Source: Pseudomonas yamanorum
Lineage (GTDB): Bacteria; Pseudomonadota; Gammaproteobacteria; Pseudomonadales; Pseudomonadaceae
Assembly (NCBI RefSeq): GCF_900105735.1
Contig: NZ_LT629793.1
Coordinates: forward strand, 4,278,001-4,342,000
Direction: 5' to 3'
Length of the DNA: 64,000 nucleotides
Shown: positions 36,331 to 45,202 of the stretch, piece after piece
How positions within the stretch are numbered: the first letter of the stretch is position 1
How the letters are laid out: each line of letters begins with the position of its first letter
Program-made: the position numbers and the translations under genes
Notes under the pieces: model-generated
Databases searched by the model: none
The model's input: only the letters and a program-made list of their open reading frames with translations
Told to the model about the DNA's origin: nothing

Positions 36331-36767
36331 CCCTTCAAGGTCTTGCTGAAATGTTCGAGGGCCAGGTGGTAACCATGGCTGCCAAATCCGGCCAGCACCG
36401 CCTTGGCAATCGGTGAGACAAAGGAGTGATGACGGAAGGCTTCCCGGGCATGCACGTTGGACAAATGCACTTCGATCACCGGCACTTCACTGGCCACCAG
36501 CGCGTCGCGGATCGCCACCGAGGTGTGGGTCCAGGCCGCCGGGTTGATCACGATGCCGGCGCAACGGGTGCGGGCGCCATGGATCCAGTCCAGCAATTCG
36601 CCCTCGTGGTTGGTCTGGCGGAATTCGACTTTCAGTCCCAGCTGTTCGGCGCTGCGGCCACACAGGGCGGCGACGTCGGCCAGGGTTTCGTGGCCATAAG
36701 TGGCGGGCTCGCGAGTGCCGAGCAGGTTGAGATTGGGGCCGTTGAGCACCAGCACGATGGGCGGCAT
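36327..36767 (-). CDS. aroQ: Type II 3-dehydroquinate dehydratase
   Basis: Dehydrates 3-dehydroquinate to 3-dehydroshikimate; dodecameric flavodoxin-like fold. 146 aa from the ATG at 36767, with GGAG eight bases upstream. [18 protein letters not shown] near 8-25 has the catalytic Arg19 and Tyr24; [17 protein letters not shown] near 75-91 and [17 protein letters not shown] near 99-115 complete the active site. It is the first gene of aroQ-dehydrogenase, overlapping it by 4 nt. A second, biosynthetic aroQ presumably lies elsewhere. Confidence 0.94.
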   Translation of the reverse strand: MPPIVLVLNGPNLNLLGTREPATYGHETLADVAALCGRSAEQLGLKVEFRQTNHEGELLDWIHGARTRCAGIVINPAAWTHTSVAIRDALVASEVPVIEVHLSNVHAREAFRHHSFVSPIAKAVLAGFGSHGYHLALEHFSKTLKG

Positions 36768-36803
36768 ACAGGGTTCTCCACTGTTGTTTTTATGTATGTC
36801 GAT

Positions 36804-36827
36804 AAAATGTACTGGATGGTTAATTTG
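36804..36827 (+). promoter_or_regulatory. Shared motif AAATGTAC-N5-GGTTA-N-TTT (copy 2)
   Basis: Plus strand AAATGTAC, five bases, GGTTA, one base, TTT, 37 nt upstream of the aroQ start. Same pattern as at 32610-32633, in opposite orientation relative to the window. Twenty bases separate it from the perfect palindrome at 36848-36866. Confidence 0.45.
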
Positions 36828-36847
36828 GTCAATCACCTGGGTGGGAA

Positions 36848-36866
36848 GCGTTCGATTATCGAACGC
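36848..36866. promoter_or_regulatory. Perfect 19-bp palindrome GCGTTCGAT-T-ATCGAACGC upstream of aroQ
   Basis: Nine-base perfect arms around one T. The core GTTCGAT-T-ATCGAAC is close to the PcaR/IclR consensus. It lies between aroQ (start 36767) and the has sigma factor gene, near the aroQ side. Confidence 0.55.
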
Positions 36867-36903
36867 AGAATGAAAACCACCGTTATGCAGATCAGAGTTG
36901 ATA

Positions 36904-36922
36904 TCAATTGAAAATCATTCTC
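36904..36922. promoter_or_regulatory. Fur box upstream of hasI
   Basis: TCAATTGAAAATCATTCTC matches 13 of 19 bases of the consensus GATAATGATAATCATTATC, with an intact right half, 50 nt before the sigma factor start. Control of has genes by iron through Fur is established in other bacteria; binding here is inferred. Confidence 0.65.
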
Positions 36923-36972
36923 GACAACGCTTAAGATGCCCGCCTGTTTCCTTTACATTCCAGGGAGTCGGT

Positions 36973-37494
36973 TTGTCGGACGTGGATCTCAAAGGCCTGT
37001 TTCTCAAGCACGCCGATACCCTGCGCGGGTATCTCGCGCGCAAGGTACGGGACCCGCAGTTGGCCGCAGACCTGGTGCAGGAGAGTTTCCTGCGCCTGGC
37101 GCAAAAGCCGGTCGGCGAGCGCATCGACAACTCCCAGGGCTATCTCTATCGCACGGCCAGCAATCTGCTGATCGACCATATTCGCCAGGAAGCACGGCGC
37201 AAGACCGACTCCGTGCCCCATGAGGCGCTGGCCGAGATTGAAGACGAAATGGCCGGGTTGGAGGCTCAGGCAATGGCGCAGCAACAGCGGCAGGCATTGA
37301 AGCAGGCACTGGCGGAATTGCCGGAGCGTACCCGACAGATTTTCCGTCTCAACCGCATCGAGGGCATGACCCATGCCCAGGTCGCACGGCACCTGGATAT
37401 TTCCGACAGCTCGGTACAAAAGCACCTGGCCAAGGCGCTGGCGTATGTCATGCAGCGTTTGCAGGAAGGCGAGGCGGGGCCATCCGACGAATGA
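36973..37494 (+). CDS. hasI: ECF sigma factor of the FecI type (HasI)
   Basis: 173 aa with a TTG start at 36973, chosen because GGGAG stands six bases before it; earlier in-frame codons give a different sequence. Sigma region 2 (about 10-80; DTLRGYLARKVRDPQLAADLVQ and GYLYRTASNLLIDHIRQEAR) and region 4 (about 115-165; ALAELPERTRQIFRLNRIEG and HAQVARHLDISDSSVQKHL) are typical. Directs transcription of hasR when haem-bound HasA signals through HasR and HasS. A Fur-like box precedes it. 63 nt to hasS. Confidence 0.92.
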   Translation: MSDVDLKGLFLKHADTLRGYLARKVRDPQLAADLVQESFLRLAQKPVGERIDNSQGYLYRTASNLLIDHIRQEARRKTDSVPHEALAEIEDEMAGLEAQAMAQQQRQALKQALAELPERTRQIFRLNRIEGMTHAQVARHLDISDSSVQKHLAKALAYVMQRLQEGEAGPSDE

Positions 37495-37557
37495 ATTACC
37501 GACAAACCTGGGGTCAGACGTCACAGCGTTACATAACGAAAAATTCGAGATTCACAC

Positions 37558-38547
37558 GTGAATAGCCCAGGTCCGCAACAGCACAGCATTACCGAGGCGG
37601 CTGCCGATTGGGCGGTGCGCCTGCACGCCGGCGCCCTGACCGATCAGGAACAGGCCGAGTTGCGCCAATGGATCGCCAGGGACAGCCGCCATGAAGCTGC
37701 GCTGCGTTTTGCCGAGCAGACGTGGGCGGCGCTGGGCGAGGTGCATCGCGATGAGACGGTGCATCGCCAGCGGCCAGCCGCCGCTTCTGCGCCGGTGCGC
37801 GGCTCCCGCCGCCGCAAGCCGTGGCGCGTGGCAGCGAGTGTCGCGCTGTTGCTGGTGGCGGCCGGCGTCGGTTGGGTGCGCGGGCCCGAAGCGTTGCTGC
37901 ACCTGCAGGCCGATTACGTCACCCACAAGGGCGAAGTGCGCACCGTACACCTGGCCGACGGCAGCAGCGTGCAACTGGATTCCGCGAGTGCAATCAAGCT
38001 GGAGTTTGACGGCGTGCAGCGGCGCATCAGCCTGATCAAGGGCTCGGCGATCTTTGATGTGGCGCCGATGGCCGGCGAGGAAAAGCGGCCGTTCGTGGTG
38101 CAGAGCGCCAGCGGGCAAACCCGCGCCCTTGGCACGCGGTTTGTGGTCGAGCGGGAAGATGACCGGCAGGCCTGGGTCGGCGTGTTGCAGCACAGTGTGG
38201 CAGTGACGCTCCAGGCGCTGCCGCAGAAAGAAACCGTGCTCAAGGAAGGCCAGGCTGCGCGCTACAGTCCCGAAAACGGCGTGGTCGCCCTTGATGACCT
38301 CGATCTGGAGCGCGCCACCAGTTGGCGTCGGGGCGTGCTGATCTTCGACCGGTTGCCACTGGCCAAGGTCATCGAGCAACTCAACCGCTACCGGCCTGGC
38401 AAGGTGGTGCTGACCGACGCCGACCTGGGCACCCGTGAAGTCAGCGGCGTGTTCCGTCTCGACATGCTCGACACCGCCCTCGGTACCCTGACCGAAGAAT
38501 TGCAGGTGCAGCGCTTCGATCTGGCGGGGCTGAGCCTGATCTATTGA
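37558..38547 (+). CDS. hasS: FecR-type anti-sigma factor (HasS)
   Basis: 329 aa from a GTG start at 37558. N-terminal cytoplasmic region (about 1-85, AADWAVRLHAGALTDQE and HEAALRFAEQTWAALGEV), a single membrane helix (about 91-107) and a periplasmic FecR domain (about 120-290, TVHLADGSSVQLDSASAIKL and GTRFVVEREDD), with a C-terminal FecR/STN-like tail (about 275-329). It holds HasI inactive until the receptor signal arrives. Gene order hasI-hasS-hasR is that of Serratia and Pseudomonas. Confidence 0.92.
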   Translation: MNSPGPQQHSITEAAADWAVRLHAGALTDQEQAELRQWIARDSRHEAALRFAEQTWAALGEVHRDETVHRQRPAAASAPVRGSRRRKPWRVAASVALLLVAAGVGWVRGPEALLHLQADYVTHKGEVRTVHLADGSSVQLDSASAIKLEFDGVQRRISLIKGSAIFDVAPMAGEEKRPFVVQSASGQTRALGTRFVVEREDDRQAWVGVLQHSVAVTLQALPQKETVLKEGQAARYSPENGVVALDDLDLERATSWRRGVLIFDRLPLAKVIEQLNRYRPGKVVLTDADLGTREVSGVFRLDMLDTALGTLTEELQVQRFDLAGLSLIY

Positions 38548-38633
38548 TGGGGTCGCCGGGCCCCATTTACGCCCTTCGAAAAAACTTTCAAAAAAACCTT
38601 ACTGAGTTCCGACGCCTGACACGTCCTGTTAAG

Positions 38634-38648
38634 TGAGAAGTATTCGCA
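38634..38648. promoter_or_regulatory. Second Fur-like site before hasR
   Basis: TGAGAAGTATTCGCA agrees with the 7-1-7 Fur consensus TGATAAT-N-ATTATCA at 10 of 14 positions. Lies 34 nt before the hasR ATG. The region is also where a HasI-dependent promoter is expected. Confidence 0.4.
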
Positions 38649-38681
38649 TAAACAAGAATGGTCAGCGAAGGGATAACGTCG

Positions 38682-41342
38682 ATGTCTGCAATCACCAAGG
38701 GGCGCAATACCGGTAGCCGGTTGGCCTTTGCCATTCACTTGGGGCTGTTCGCCTCTGCCTGCCAGGTGCAGGCCGCCGAGGCGCCGGCTGGTGCGTCGCA
38801 GCCCGCTACCTTGATGTTCGACATCGCCGCGCAACCCTTGGGCAGCGCCGTGCTGAGCTTCGCCGACCAGGCAGGCTTGCAGGTGCTGTTCGACAGCCAG
38901 CGCCTGCAAGGGTTGAGCAGCACCGCGCTCAAGGGCAGCTTCAGTGTGCACGAAGGCCTGGGCCGTTTGCTCGGTGCCGCCCCGGTGGAATACCGCTTTA
39001 CCGGCGCCCGCCAGGTCACCCTGACCCGGGTTGAACAGCCGGGCAACGCTGCGCTGGCATTGGCGACGACCACGATCACTGGCCAGCACAAGAATGACTG
39101 GGTGTACTCATCGCCGCGTTCGGTCAGTGTGGTGGGGCGCGAACAGTTGGATCGCAACCCGCCGCGCCATGCCGCCGAGATGCTGGAAGAGGCCCCTGGG
39201 GTCTACTCGGCGGTCAGTCAGCAGGACCCAGGCCTGTCGGTGAATATCCGCGGAATCCAGGACTATGGCCGGGTCAACATGTCGGTCGACGGCATGCGCC
39301 AGAATTATCAGCAGAGCGGTCACCAGCAACGTAACGGCACGCTGTATGTCGACCCTGAGTTGCTGTCCGAGGTGGTGATCGAAAAGGGCGCGACCTCCAC
39401 CATGGGCGGTGCGGGAGTGATTGGCGGGATTGCCAACTTTCGTACCGTGGAGGCGGCTGACCTGCTCAAGGACGGCAAGCAAATCGGCGGGCGCATTCGT
39501 GTCACCACGGGCCTCGGCGGGCTCAGCAACGGTACGCACTTTATCGGCAGTTCGGCGTTTGCCGTCGGCACCGATGTGTGGGACATGCTGGTGGCGGCCA
39601 GTGAGCGGCATCTGGGGGATTACGACCCCGGCACCCAGGGCAGCATCGGCGACCTGCGTACCGGCACGGCGTTCATACCGGCCAGCCAGGATCGCATCAA
39701 GAATACCCAGGTCGCCTATTCGGGCTCGGTGATGCGTTCGCGTCTGCTCAAGCTCGGTCTCAACTTGCCGGCTGATCAACGTTTGCAACTGAGCTACCTG
39801 TTGACCGAAGTCGACTACGACGACGTCAACATGATGACCGCCGAAAAACCTCAATTATGGGAAAAGCTCGGCAGCAGCAACGTCAAGGCACAGAACCTCG
39901 CGCTGGACTACAGCTACACGCCGGACAATCCGCTGATCGACTTCAAGGCCAAGCTCTACGCCGTCGACACCCGCAATGACCAGTCCACGCTGGCCCGCGG
40001 CCGCACACCCGGCTATGACGTGACCTATCAAACCGACACCTATGGTGTTCAGGCGCAGAACACCTCGACCTTTGCCTTGAGCGAGCTGTCCGTGCTCAAG
40101 GCTAACTATGGGCTGGAGTTTTTCTACGACAAGGTCCGGCCGGACTCCAATCAACCGGTGGAGGCTGGCTCTGCGGTTGAGGCTTCCGCGCTGGAAAGCA
40201 TCACCCCCAAAGGTGACCGGGCGATGGGCAGCCTGTTCGGTCGCCTGGATTACGACTACGACGACTGGCTGAACCTGAATGCCGGGCTGCGTTACGACCG
40301 CTATCGGTTGCGGGGCGAAACCGGCTTGAACACCCGCACCTTCATCATCGGCACTACCCGCCAGATCGGCGTACCCGTGGCCTATGACGTTGACCGGGAG
40401 GAGGGGCATTTCTCGCCGACCTTCGGCCTGTCGATCAAGCCGGGTGTCGACTGGCTGCAGCTGTTCGCCACGTACGGCAAGGGCTGGCGCCCTCCGGCGG
40501 TGACCGAAACCCTGGTCAGCGGCCGGCCCCATGGCGGCGGTTCGGAATCGATCCTGCCCAACCCTTACTTGAAGCCCGAGAAGTCCACGGCGTGGGAGGT
40601 CGGATTCAACGTGCTTAAGGAAGACCTGCTGTTCGCAGACGACCGTGTGGGCGTGAAAGTGTCCTACTTCAACACCCGCGTCGATGACTTCTCCTATATG
40701 GCCTTGGGGGTGCAGCCGCCCGGTTATGGCATCGCCAACATTGGCAATGCGGCGTATGTGAACAACCTGGAGACCACCCGTTTTCGCGGTCTCGAGTACC
40801 AACTGGATTACGACGCCGGGTTTGCCTATGGCCAGGTCAACTACACCCGCATGCTCGGCAGCAACAAGTTCTGCAGCAACACCGCCTGGCTCGGCGGCGT
40901 GACCAAGATCCAGAGCCGGCCAGGTAACCGTAGGCCGGTGGACGCCATGGTGCCGGACGACGTGGCCAATGCCGCCGTGGGTTGCAACGCCATCCTCGGT
41001 TCCTCCGAGCACATGCCGATGGACCGTGGCACCGCGACACTGGGCGCGCGTTTCTTCGAGCGCAAGCTGGATGTGGGTGTCCGCGCCCGCTACAGCGCCG
41101 GTTACTACGTAAAAGGCGGCGTCGGCGTGACCACCTCGCAAACCGGCGTTTACCCCGCTGACTGGAAACCCTACACCGTCTACGACCTTTACAGCAGCTA
41201 CCGCGCTACTGATCAGTTGACGCTGCGCCTGGCCATGGAAAACGTCACCGACCGCGCGTACCTGGTGCCGCTGGGCGACGTGCTGGCCTTCACCCTCGGC
41301 CGTGGGCGCACCCTGCAGGGCACCGTTGAATATCAGTTCTGA
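38682..41342 (+). CDS. hasR: TonB-dependent haem/hemophore receptor HasR
   Basis: 886 aa. Signal peptide (about 1-32), STN signalling domain (about 45-105; FDIAAQPLGSAVLSFADQAG), TonB box-like segment and plug (about 120-260; SVSVVGREQLDRNPPRHAAE), then the 22-strand barrel ending in VEYQF with C-terminal Phe for outer-membrane insertion. The motif PPAVTETLVSGRPHGGG near 602-618 is typical of HasR. It takes haem from HasA and passes it to the periplasm, signalling to HasS via the STN domain. The start at 38682 follows GAAGGGA; a second ATG 24 nt upstream is possible. Confidence 0.95.
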   Translation: MSAITKGRNTGSRLAFAIHLGLFASACQVQAAEAPAGASQPATLMFDIAAQPLGSAVLSFADQAGLQVLFDSQRLQGLSSTALKGSFSVHEGLGRLLGAAPVEYRFTGARQVTLTRVEQPGNAALALATTTITGQHKNDWVYSSPRSVSVVGREQLDRNPPRHAAEMLEEAPGVYSAVSQQDPGLSVNIRGIQDYGRVNMSVDGMRQNYQQSGHQQRNGTLYVDPELLSEVVIEKGATSTMGGAGVIGGIANFRTVEAADLLKDGKQIGGRIRVTTGLGGLSNGTHFIGSSAFAVGTDVWDMLVAASERHLGDYDPGTQGSIGDLRTGTAFIPASQDRIKNTQVAYSGSVMRSRLLKLGLNLPADQRLQLSYLLTEVDYDDVNMMTAEKPQLWEKLGSSNVKAQNLALDYSYTPDNPLIDFKAKLYAVDTRNDQSTLARGRTPGYDVTYQTDTYGVQAQNTSTFALSELSVLKANYGLEFFYDKVRPDSNQPVEAGSAVEASALESITPKGDRAMGSLFGRLDYDYDDWLNLNAGLRYDRYRLRGETGLNTRTFIIGTTRQIGVPVAYDVDREEGHFSPTFGLSIKPGVDWLQLFATYGKGWRPPAVTETLVSGRPHGGGSESILPNPYLKPEKSTAWEVGFNVLKEDLLFADDRVGVKVSYFNTRVDDFSYMALGVQPPGYGIANIGNAAYVNNLETTRFRGLEYQLDYDAGFAYGQVNYTRMLGSNKFCSNTAWLGGVTKIQSRPGNRRPVDAMVPDDVANAAVGCNAILGSSEHMPMDRGTATLGARFFERKLDVGVRARYSAGYYVKGGVGVTTSQTGVYPADWKPYTVYDLYSSYRATDQLTLRLAMENVTDRAYLVPLGDVLAFTLGRGRTLQGTVEYQF

Positions 41343-41423
41343 CCGATTTTGCCCAGTGACGGGCAAAGCCACAGCAGGCACTGGCTTGCTGCGGAGTTAC
41401 CACCCCATGACTTGGAGTTTTGC

Positions 41424-42044
41424 ATGAGCATTTCTATTTCATACAGCACGGCCTATGCCGCTAATACCGTTGCCGAGTACCTGAGCGACTGGTCGGCTTA
41501 CTTTGGCGACCTGAACCACCGTGAAGGCTCGGTCAAAGAGGGTTCGAACACTGGTGGTTTCAATCCTGGGCCGTTCGACGGTACCCAATATGGCGTGTCC
41601 AGCACGGTCAGCAATGCGGCGGTGGTCGCTGACGGCGACCTGCATTACACCCTGTTCAACCCGCCGTCGCACACGTTGTGGGGTTCGCTCGACGCCCTCA
41701 ACCTGGGCACTGTCCTGACGGGCGGCGCTGCCGGCGGTAGCTACAGCCTCGCCAACCAGGAAGTCAGCTTTACCAACCTGGGCCTTGAGAGCCTGCAGTC
41801 CGAAGGTCGTGCTGGCCAGGTGCACCAGATCGTCTACGGCCTGATGAGCGGCGACAGTTCGGCACTCGCCTCGGCGATCGATTCCCTGCTCAAGGACATC
41901 GACCCAAGCCTGTCGGTCAACTCCACCTTCGACCAACTGGCCGCAGCGGGTGTGGCGCATGCGGATTCGACGTCGTTCGCGGCGGCCGACGTGGCCCTGG
42001 TAGGTGTGCAAGACGTGCCTCAGGACTTTGCCCTGGCCGCCTGA
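41424..42044 (+). CDS. hasA: Hemophore HasA
   Basis: 206 aa secreted haem-binding protein. From the ATG at 41424, His32 (NHREGS), Tyr75 (LHYTLF) and His83 (PSHTLWG) occupy exactly the Serratia HasA ligand positions, so haem ligation by His32/Tyr75 is expected. No N-terminal signal peptide; the C-terminal tail (VALVGVQDVPQDFALAA) is the type I secretion signal recognised by HasDEF. Length is slightly above the 188 aa of Serratia. It lies 81 nt after hasR. A 13-bp hairpin follows before hasD. Confidence 0.96.
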   Translation: MSISISYSTAYAANTVAEYLSDWSAYFGDLNHREGSVKEGSNTGGFNPGPFDGTQYGVSSTVSNAAVVADGDLHYTLFNPPSHTLWGSLDALNLGTVLTGGAAGGSYSLANQEVSFTNLGLESLQSEGRAGQVHQIVYGLMSGDSSALASAIDSLLKDIDPSLSVNSTFDQLAAAGVAHADSTSFAAADVALVGVQDVPQDFALAA

Positions 42045-42063
42045 CGCCTTGGCTGCATGAAAC

Positions 42064-42095
42064 AAGCCGATGAAGGATCACGCCTTCATCGGCTT
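42064..42095 (+). terminator. 13-bp hairpin between hasA and hasD
   Basis: AAGCCGATGAAGG (42064-42076) pairs perfectly with CCTTCATCGGCTT (42083-42095) over a six-base loop, starting 20 nt after the hasA stop. There are only three Ts after it, so it probably slows transcription or protects the 3' end of hasA mRNA rather than terminating all reads. It would lower hasDEF relative to hasA. Confidence 0.6.
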
Positions 42096-42131
42096 TCGGT
42101 GTTTCCCGATTTCCCCCATGAGAATTCCCCG

Positions 42132-43874
42132 ATGCGCCATGCCGGCAACGAAACCCTGGCCGCCCTCACCGCCTATAAAAGCGGCTTCCTTAACATCGGC
42201 CTGTTCTCGGCGGTGATCAACCTGCTGATGCTGGCCCCGGCGCTGTACATGTTGCAGGTCTATGACCGGGTGCTGGCCTCCGGCAACGAGATGACCCTGT
42301 TGATGCTGACGCTGATGATCCTCGGCTTGTTCGGCTTGATGGGCGCGCTGGAGTGGGTGCGCAGCCAGGTGGTGATCCGCCTCGGCACGCAGATGGACAT
42401 GCGCCTGAACCAGCGGGTGTACGACGCCGCGTTCGAGGCGCAACTGAAAGGCGGCACCCAGGCGGCGGGGCAAGCGCTCAGCGACTTGACGGCCTTGCGC
42501 CAGTTCGCCACCGGCCAGGCGCTGTTCGCGTTTTTTGATGCGCCGTGGTTCCCGGTGTACCTGCTGGTGATCTTCCTGTTCCACCCTTGGCTCGGCCTGC
42601 TGGCCCTGGCCGGCGCGGTGATCCTGGTGGTCTTCGCCTGGGTTAACCAGCACATCTGCCAGGCGCCGTTGGCCCAGGCCACGCAACTGTCCATCAGCGC
42701 CAGTCAGCAGGCCACGTCCAACCTGCGCAACGCCGAAACCATCGAAGCCATGGGCATGCTGGCGACCTTGCGCGCACGCTGGTTTGCCCAGCACCAGGCG
42801 TTTCTGGCGGCGCAGAACCTGGCCAGTGAAAAGACTGCGGCCATCAGTGCCTGGTCCAAGGGCGTGCGCCTGGCGTTGCAGTCATTGGTCCTCGGTTTGG
42901 GCGCGTTGCTGGCGGTGCAAGGGGCGATTACGCCGGGGATGATGATCGCCGGTTCGATCCTGATGGGCCGGGTACTGAGCCCCATCGACCAGTTGATCGG
43001 CGTGTGGAAACAGTGGAGTTCGGCACGCCTGGCCTATGAGCGTTTGTCATTGATGCTGGCGGCCAACCCCGCACGTACGGAGCGCATGAGCTTGCCGACG
43101 CCCAGCGGCCAGTTGACGGTCGAGCAGGTGAGCGCGTGTGCGCCGGGCAGTCGTCGACCTGCGTTGGCCAACCTCGGCTTCAGTCTTCCCTCCGGTGAAG
43201 TGCTGGGCGTGATTGGGCCGTCCGGTTGTGGCAAGTCGACGCTGGCGCGCCTGCTGGTGGGGGCCTGGGCGCCAATGTCTGGCAAGGTGCGGCTGGACGG
43301 CGCGGACCTGGCGCAGTGGGACAAGCAGCAACTCGGCCCGCACATTGGTTATCTGCCACAGGACATCCAGCTGTTCGCCGGCAGTATCGCCGACAACATC
43401 GCGCGTTTCGGCACCGTGGATTCGGACAAGGTCCTGGCCGCCGCGCAAATGGCCGGGGTGCATCACCTGATCCTGCAACTGCCCCAAGGCTACGATACCC
43501 AGTTGGGTGAGGGCGGTGCCGGCTTGTCCGGCGGGCAGAAGCAACGTGTCGCACTGGCGCGGGCGCTGTACGGCTTGCCCGCGCTGATCGTGCTGGACGA
43601 GCCCAACTCCAATCTCGACGAAGCCGGCGAGCAGGCCTTGTTGCAGGCCATCACCTCGCTCAAGGCGCAGCGCCGCACGCTGGTGTTGATCACCCACAAG
43701 ACCAACGTGCTGACCCTGACCGATCAATTGTTGATTCTGCGGGACGGCCAGCTGCAAGCGTTCGGGCCGACTGCTCGGGTGTTGGAGGCCACGCAGAAAC
43801 CTGCGGCAGCGCCGCCCAAACCGGTGTCGACGATGAGCATGAGCTACCGCCTCGGTGAAGGAAAAAAAGCATGA
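42132..43874 (+). CDS. hasD: Type I secretion ABC transporter HasD
   Basis: 580 aa inner-membrane ABC exporter. Membrane domain with six helices (about 20-300), then the ATPase: Walker [10 protein letters not shown] near 362-370, signature [15 protein letters not shown] near 465-479, Walker B LIVLDEPN near 483-490, and a HKTNVL switch near 522. Start 42132 is chosen from homology; no strong ribosome site is visible. It exports HasA with HasE and HasF, and its stop overlaps hasE by four bases. Confidence 0.93.
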   Translation: MRHAGNETLAALTAYKSGFLNIGLFSAVINLLMLAPALYMLQVYDRVLASGNEMTLLMLTLMILGLFGLMGALEWVRSQVVIRLGTQMDMRLNQRVYDAAFEAQLKGGTQAAGQALSDLTALRQFATGQALFAFFDAPWFPVYLLVIFLFHPWLGLLALAGAVILVVFAWVNQHICQAPLAQATQLSISASQQATSNLRNAETIEAMGMLATLRARWFAQHQAFLAAQNLASEKTAAISAWSKGVRLALQSLVLGLGALLAVQGAITPGMMIAGSILMGRVLSPIDQLIGVWKQWSSARLAYERLSLMLAANPARTERMSLPTPSGQLTVEQVSACAPGSRRPALANLGFSLPSGEVLGVIGPSGCGKSTLARLLVGAWAPMSGKVRLDGADLAQWDKQQLGPHIGYLPQDIQLFAGSIADNIARFGTVDSDKVLAAAQMAGVHHLILQLPQGYDTQLGEGGAGLSGGQKQRVALARALYGLPALIVLDEPNSNLDEAGEQALLQAITSLKAQRRTLVLITHKTNVLTLTDQLLILRDGQLQAFGPTARVLEATQKPAAAPPKPVSTMSMSYRLGEGKKA

Positions 43875-45202
43875 ACCGACCTGTGCTTGTGGCGGACAAC
43901 GGCGTGCCGCCCGTGAATAACGTACTGGCGCTGGACGATAAAAAATACGCGCGCCTGGGCTGGTGGCTGGTGCTCGGCGGGTTTGCCGGGTTTCTCGGCT
44001 GGGCCGCACTGGCGCCGTTGGACAAAGGCGTGGCGGTGTCGGGCAAGGTCATGGTCTCGGGGCACCGCAAGACGGTGCAGCACCCGGCGGGCGGGATCGT
44101 CGAGCGGATCGAAGTGCGCGATGGCGAGGTGGTGAGCGCCGGTCAGGTATTGATCCGCTTGAAGGAGACACCGTTGCGCGGGCAGATGCAGTCGTTGCGC
44201 AGCCAGTTTATTGCGTCCCAGGCCAGCGAAGCGCGCTTGAGTGCGGAGAGTGAAGGCTTGTCGGCCATCGTCTTCGCTCCCGAACTGCTGAACGATCCGG
44301 AGGCTGCCGCCACCTTGAGCCTGCAACGGCAACTGTTCAGCAGTCGCGCCCAGGCACTGGCCACGGAGCAGCAAGGCCTGCGGGAAACCATCGCCGGGGC
44401 CGAGGCGCAACTGCGCGGCACGCGGGATTCCCAGGCCAGCAAAGTGCTGCAACGCACCGCGATGAATGAACAACTGCAGGGCCTGCGGGAGCTGGCGCGG
44501 GACGGCTATATCCCGCGCAATCGGCTGCTGGAAAGTGAGCGCCTTTACGCCCAGCTCGACGGCGCGATTGCCGAGGATTTCGGCCGCATCGGCCAGTTGC
44601 AACGGCAAGTCCTCGAACTGCGCTTGCGCATCCGCCAGCTTGGCGAAGACTTCCAGAAAGACCTGCGTGGCCAACTGGCGGAAACCCGTACCCGCAGTGA
44701 CGACCTGCGCAATCGCCTGGCCTCGGCTGAGTTCGAACTGGCCAACAGCCTGGTGCGCGCGCCGGCGGCCGGCGTGGTGGTTGGGCTGGATGTGTACACA
44801 GAGGGCGGTGTGATCAAGCCCGGCCAGGCGTTGATGGATATCGTGCCCCAGGGCGAACCGTTGCTGGTGGAAGCGCGGGTGCCGGTACAGATGGTCGACA
44901 AAGTGCACCCGGGCTTGCCGGTGGAACTGCTGTTCTCGGCCTTCAACCAGAGCACCACGCCGCGCATCGCCGGGGAAGTGACGCTGGTGTCGGCCGACCG
45001 CCAGGTCGACGAGCGCACCGATGAACCGTATTACACCGTACGCGCCCAAGTCAGCGCCGCCGGCATGCGCCAGCTCGATGGCTTGCAGATTCGCCCGGGG
45101 ATGCCGGTGGAAGCCTTCGTCAAAACCGGTGAGCGCTCGATGCTCAACTACCTGTTCAAACCTTTGCTGGATCGGACTCACATGGCGTTGGTGGAAGAAT
45201 GA
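43871..45202 (+). CDS. hasE: Membrane fusion protein HasE
   Basis: 443 aa periplasmic adaptor of the HlyD/PrtE group. One N-terminal membrane helix (about 30-50; [16 protein letters not shown]), a lipoyl-like part ([21 protein letters not shown] near 57-77), a long coiled coil (about 90-280) and a beta-barrel end. It links HasD to HasF. ATG overlaps the hasD stop and its own stop overlaps the hasF ATG (ATGA), so the three are translationally coupled. Confidence 0.93.
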   Translation: MNRPVLVADNGVPPVNNVLALDDKKYARLGWWLVLGGFAGFLGWAALAPLDKGVAVSGKVMVSGHRKTVQHPAGGIVERIEVRDGEVVSAGQVLIRLKETPLRGQMQSLRSQFIASQASEARLSAESEGLSAIVFAPELLNDPEAAATLSLQRQLFSSRAQALATEQQGLRETIAGAEAQLRGTRDSQASKVLQRTAMNEQLQGLRELARDGYIPRNRLLESERLYAQLDGAIAEDFGRIGQLQRQVLELRLRIRQLGEDFQKDLRGQLAETRTRSDDLRNRLASAEFELANSLVRAPAAGVVVGLDVYTEGGVIKPGQALMDIVPQGEPLLVEARVPVQMVDKVHPGLPVELLFSAFNQSTTPRIAGEVTLVSADRQVDERTDEPYYTVRAQVSAAGMRQLDGLQIRPGMPVEAFVKTGERSMLNYLFKPLLDRTHMALVEE

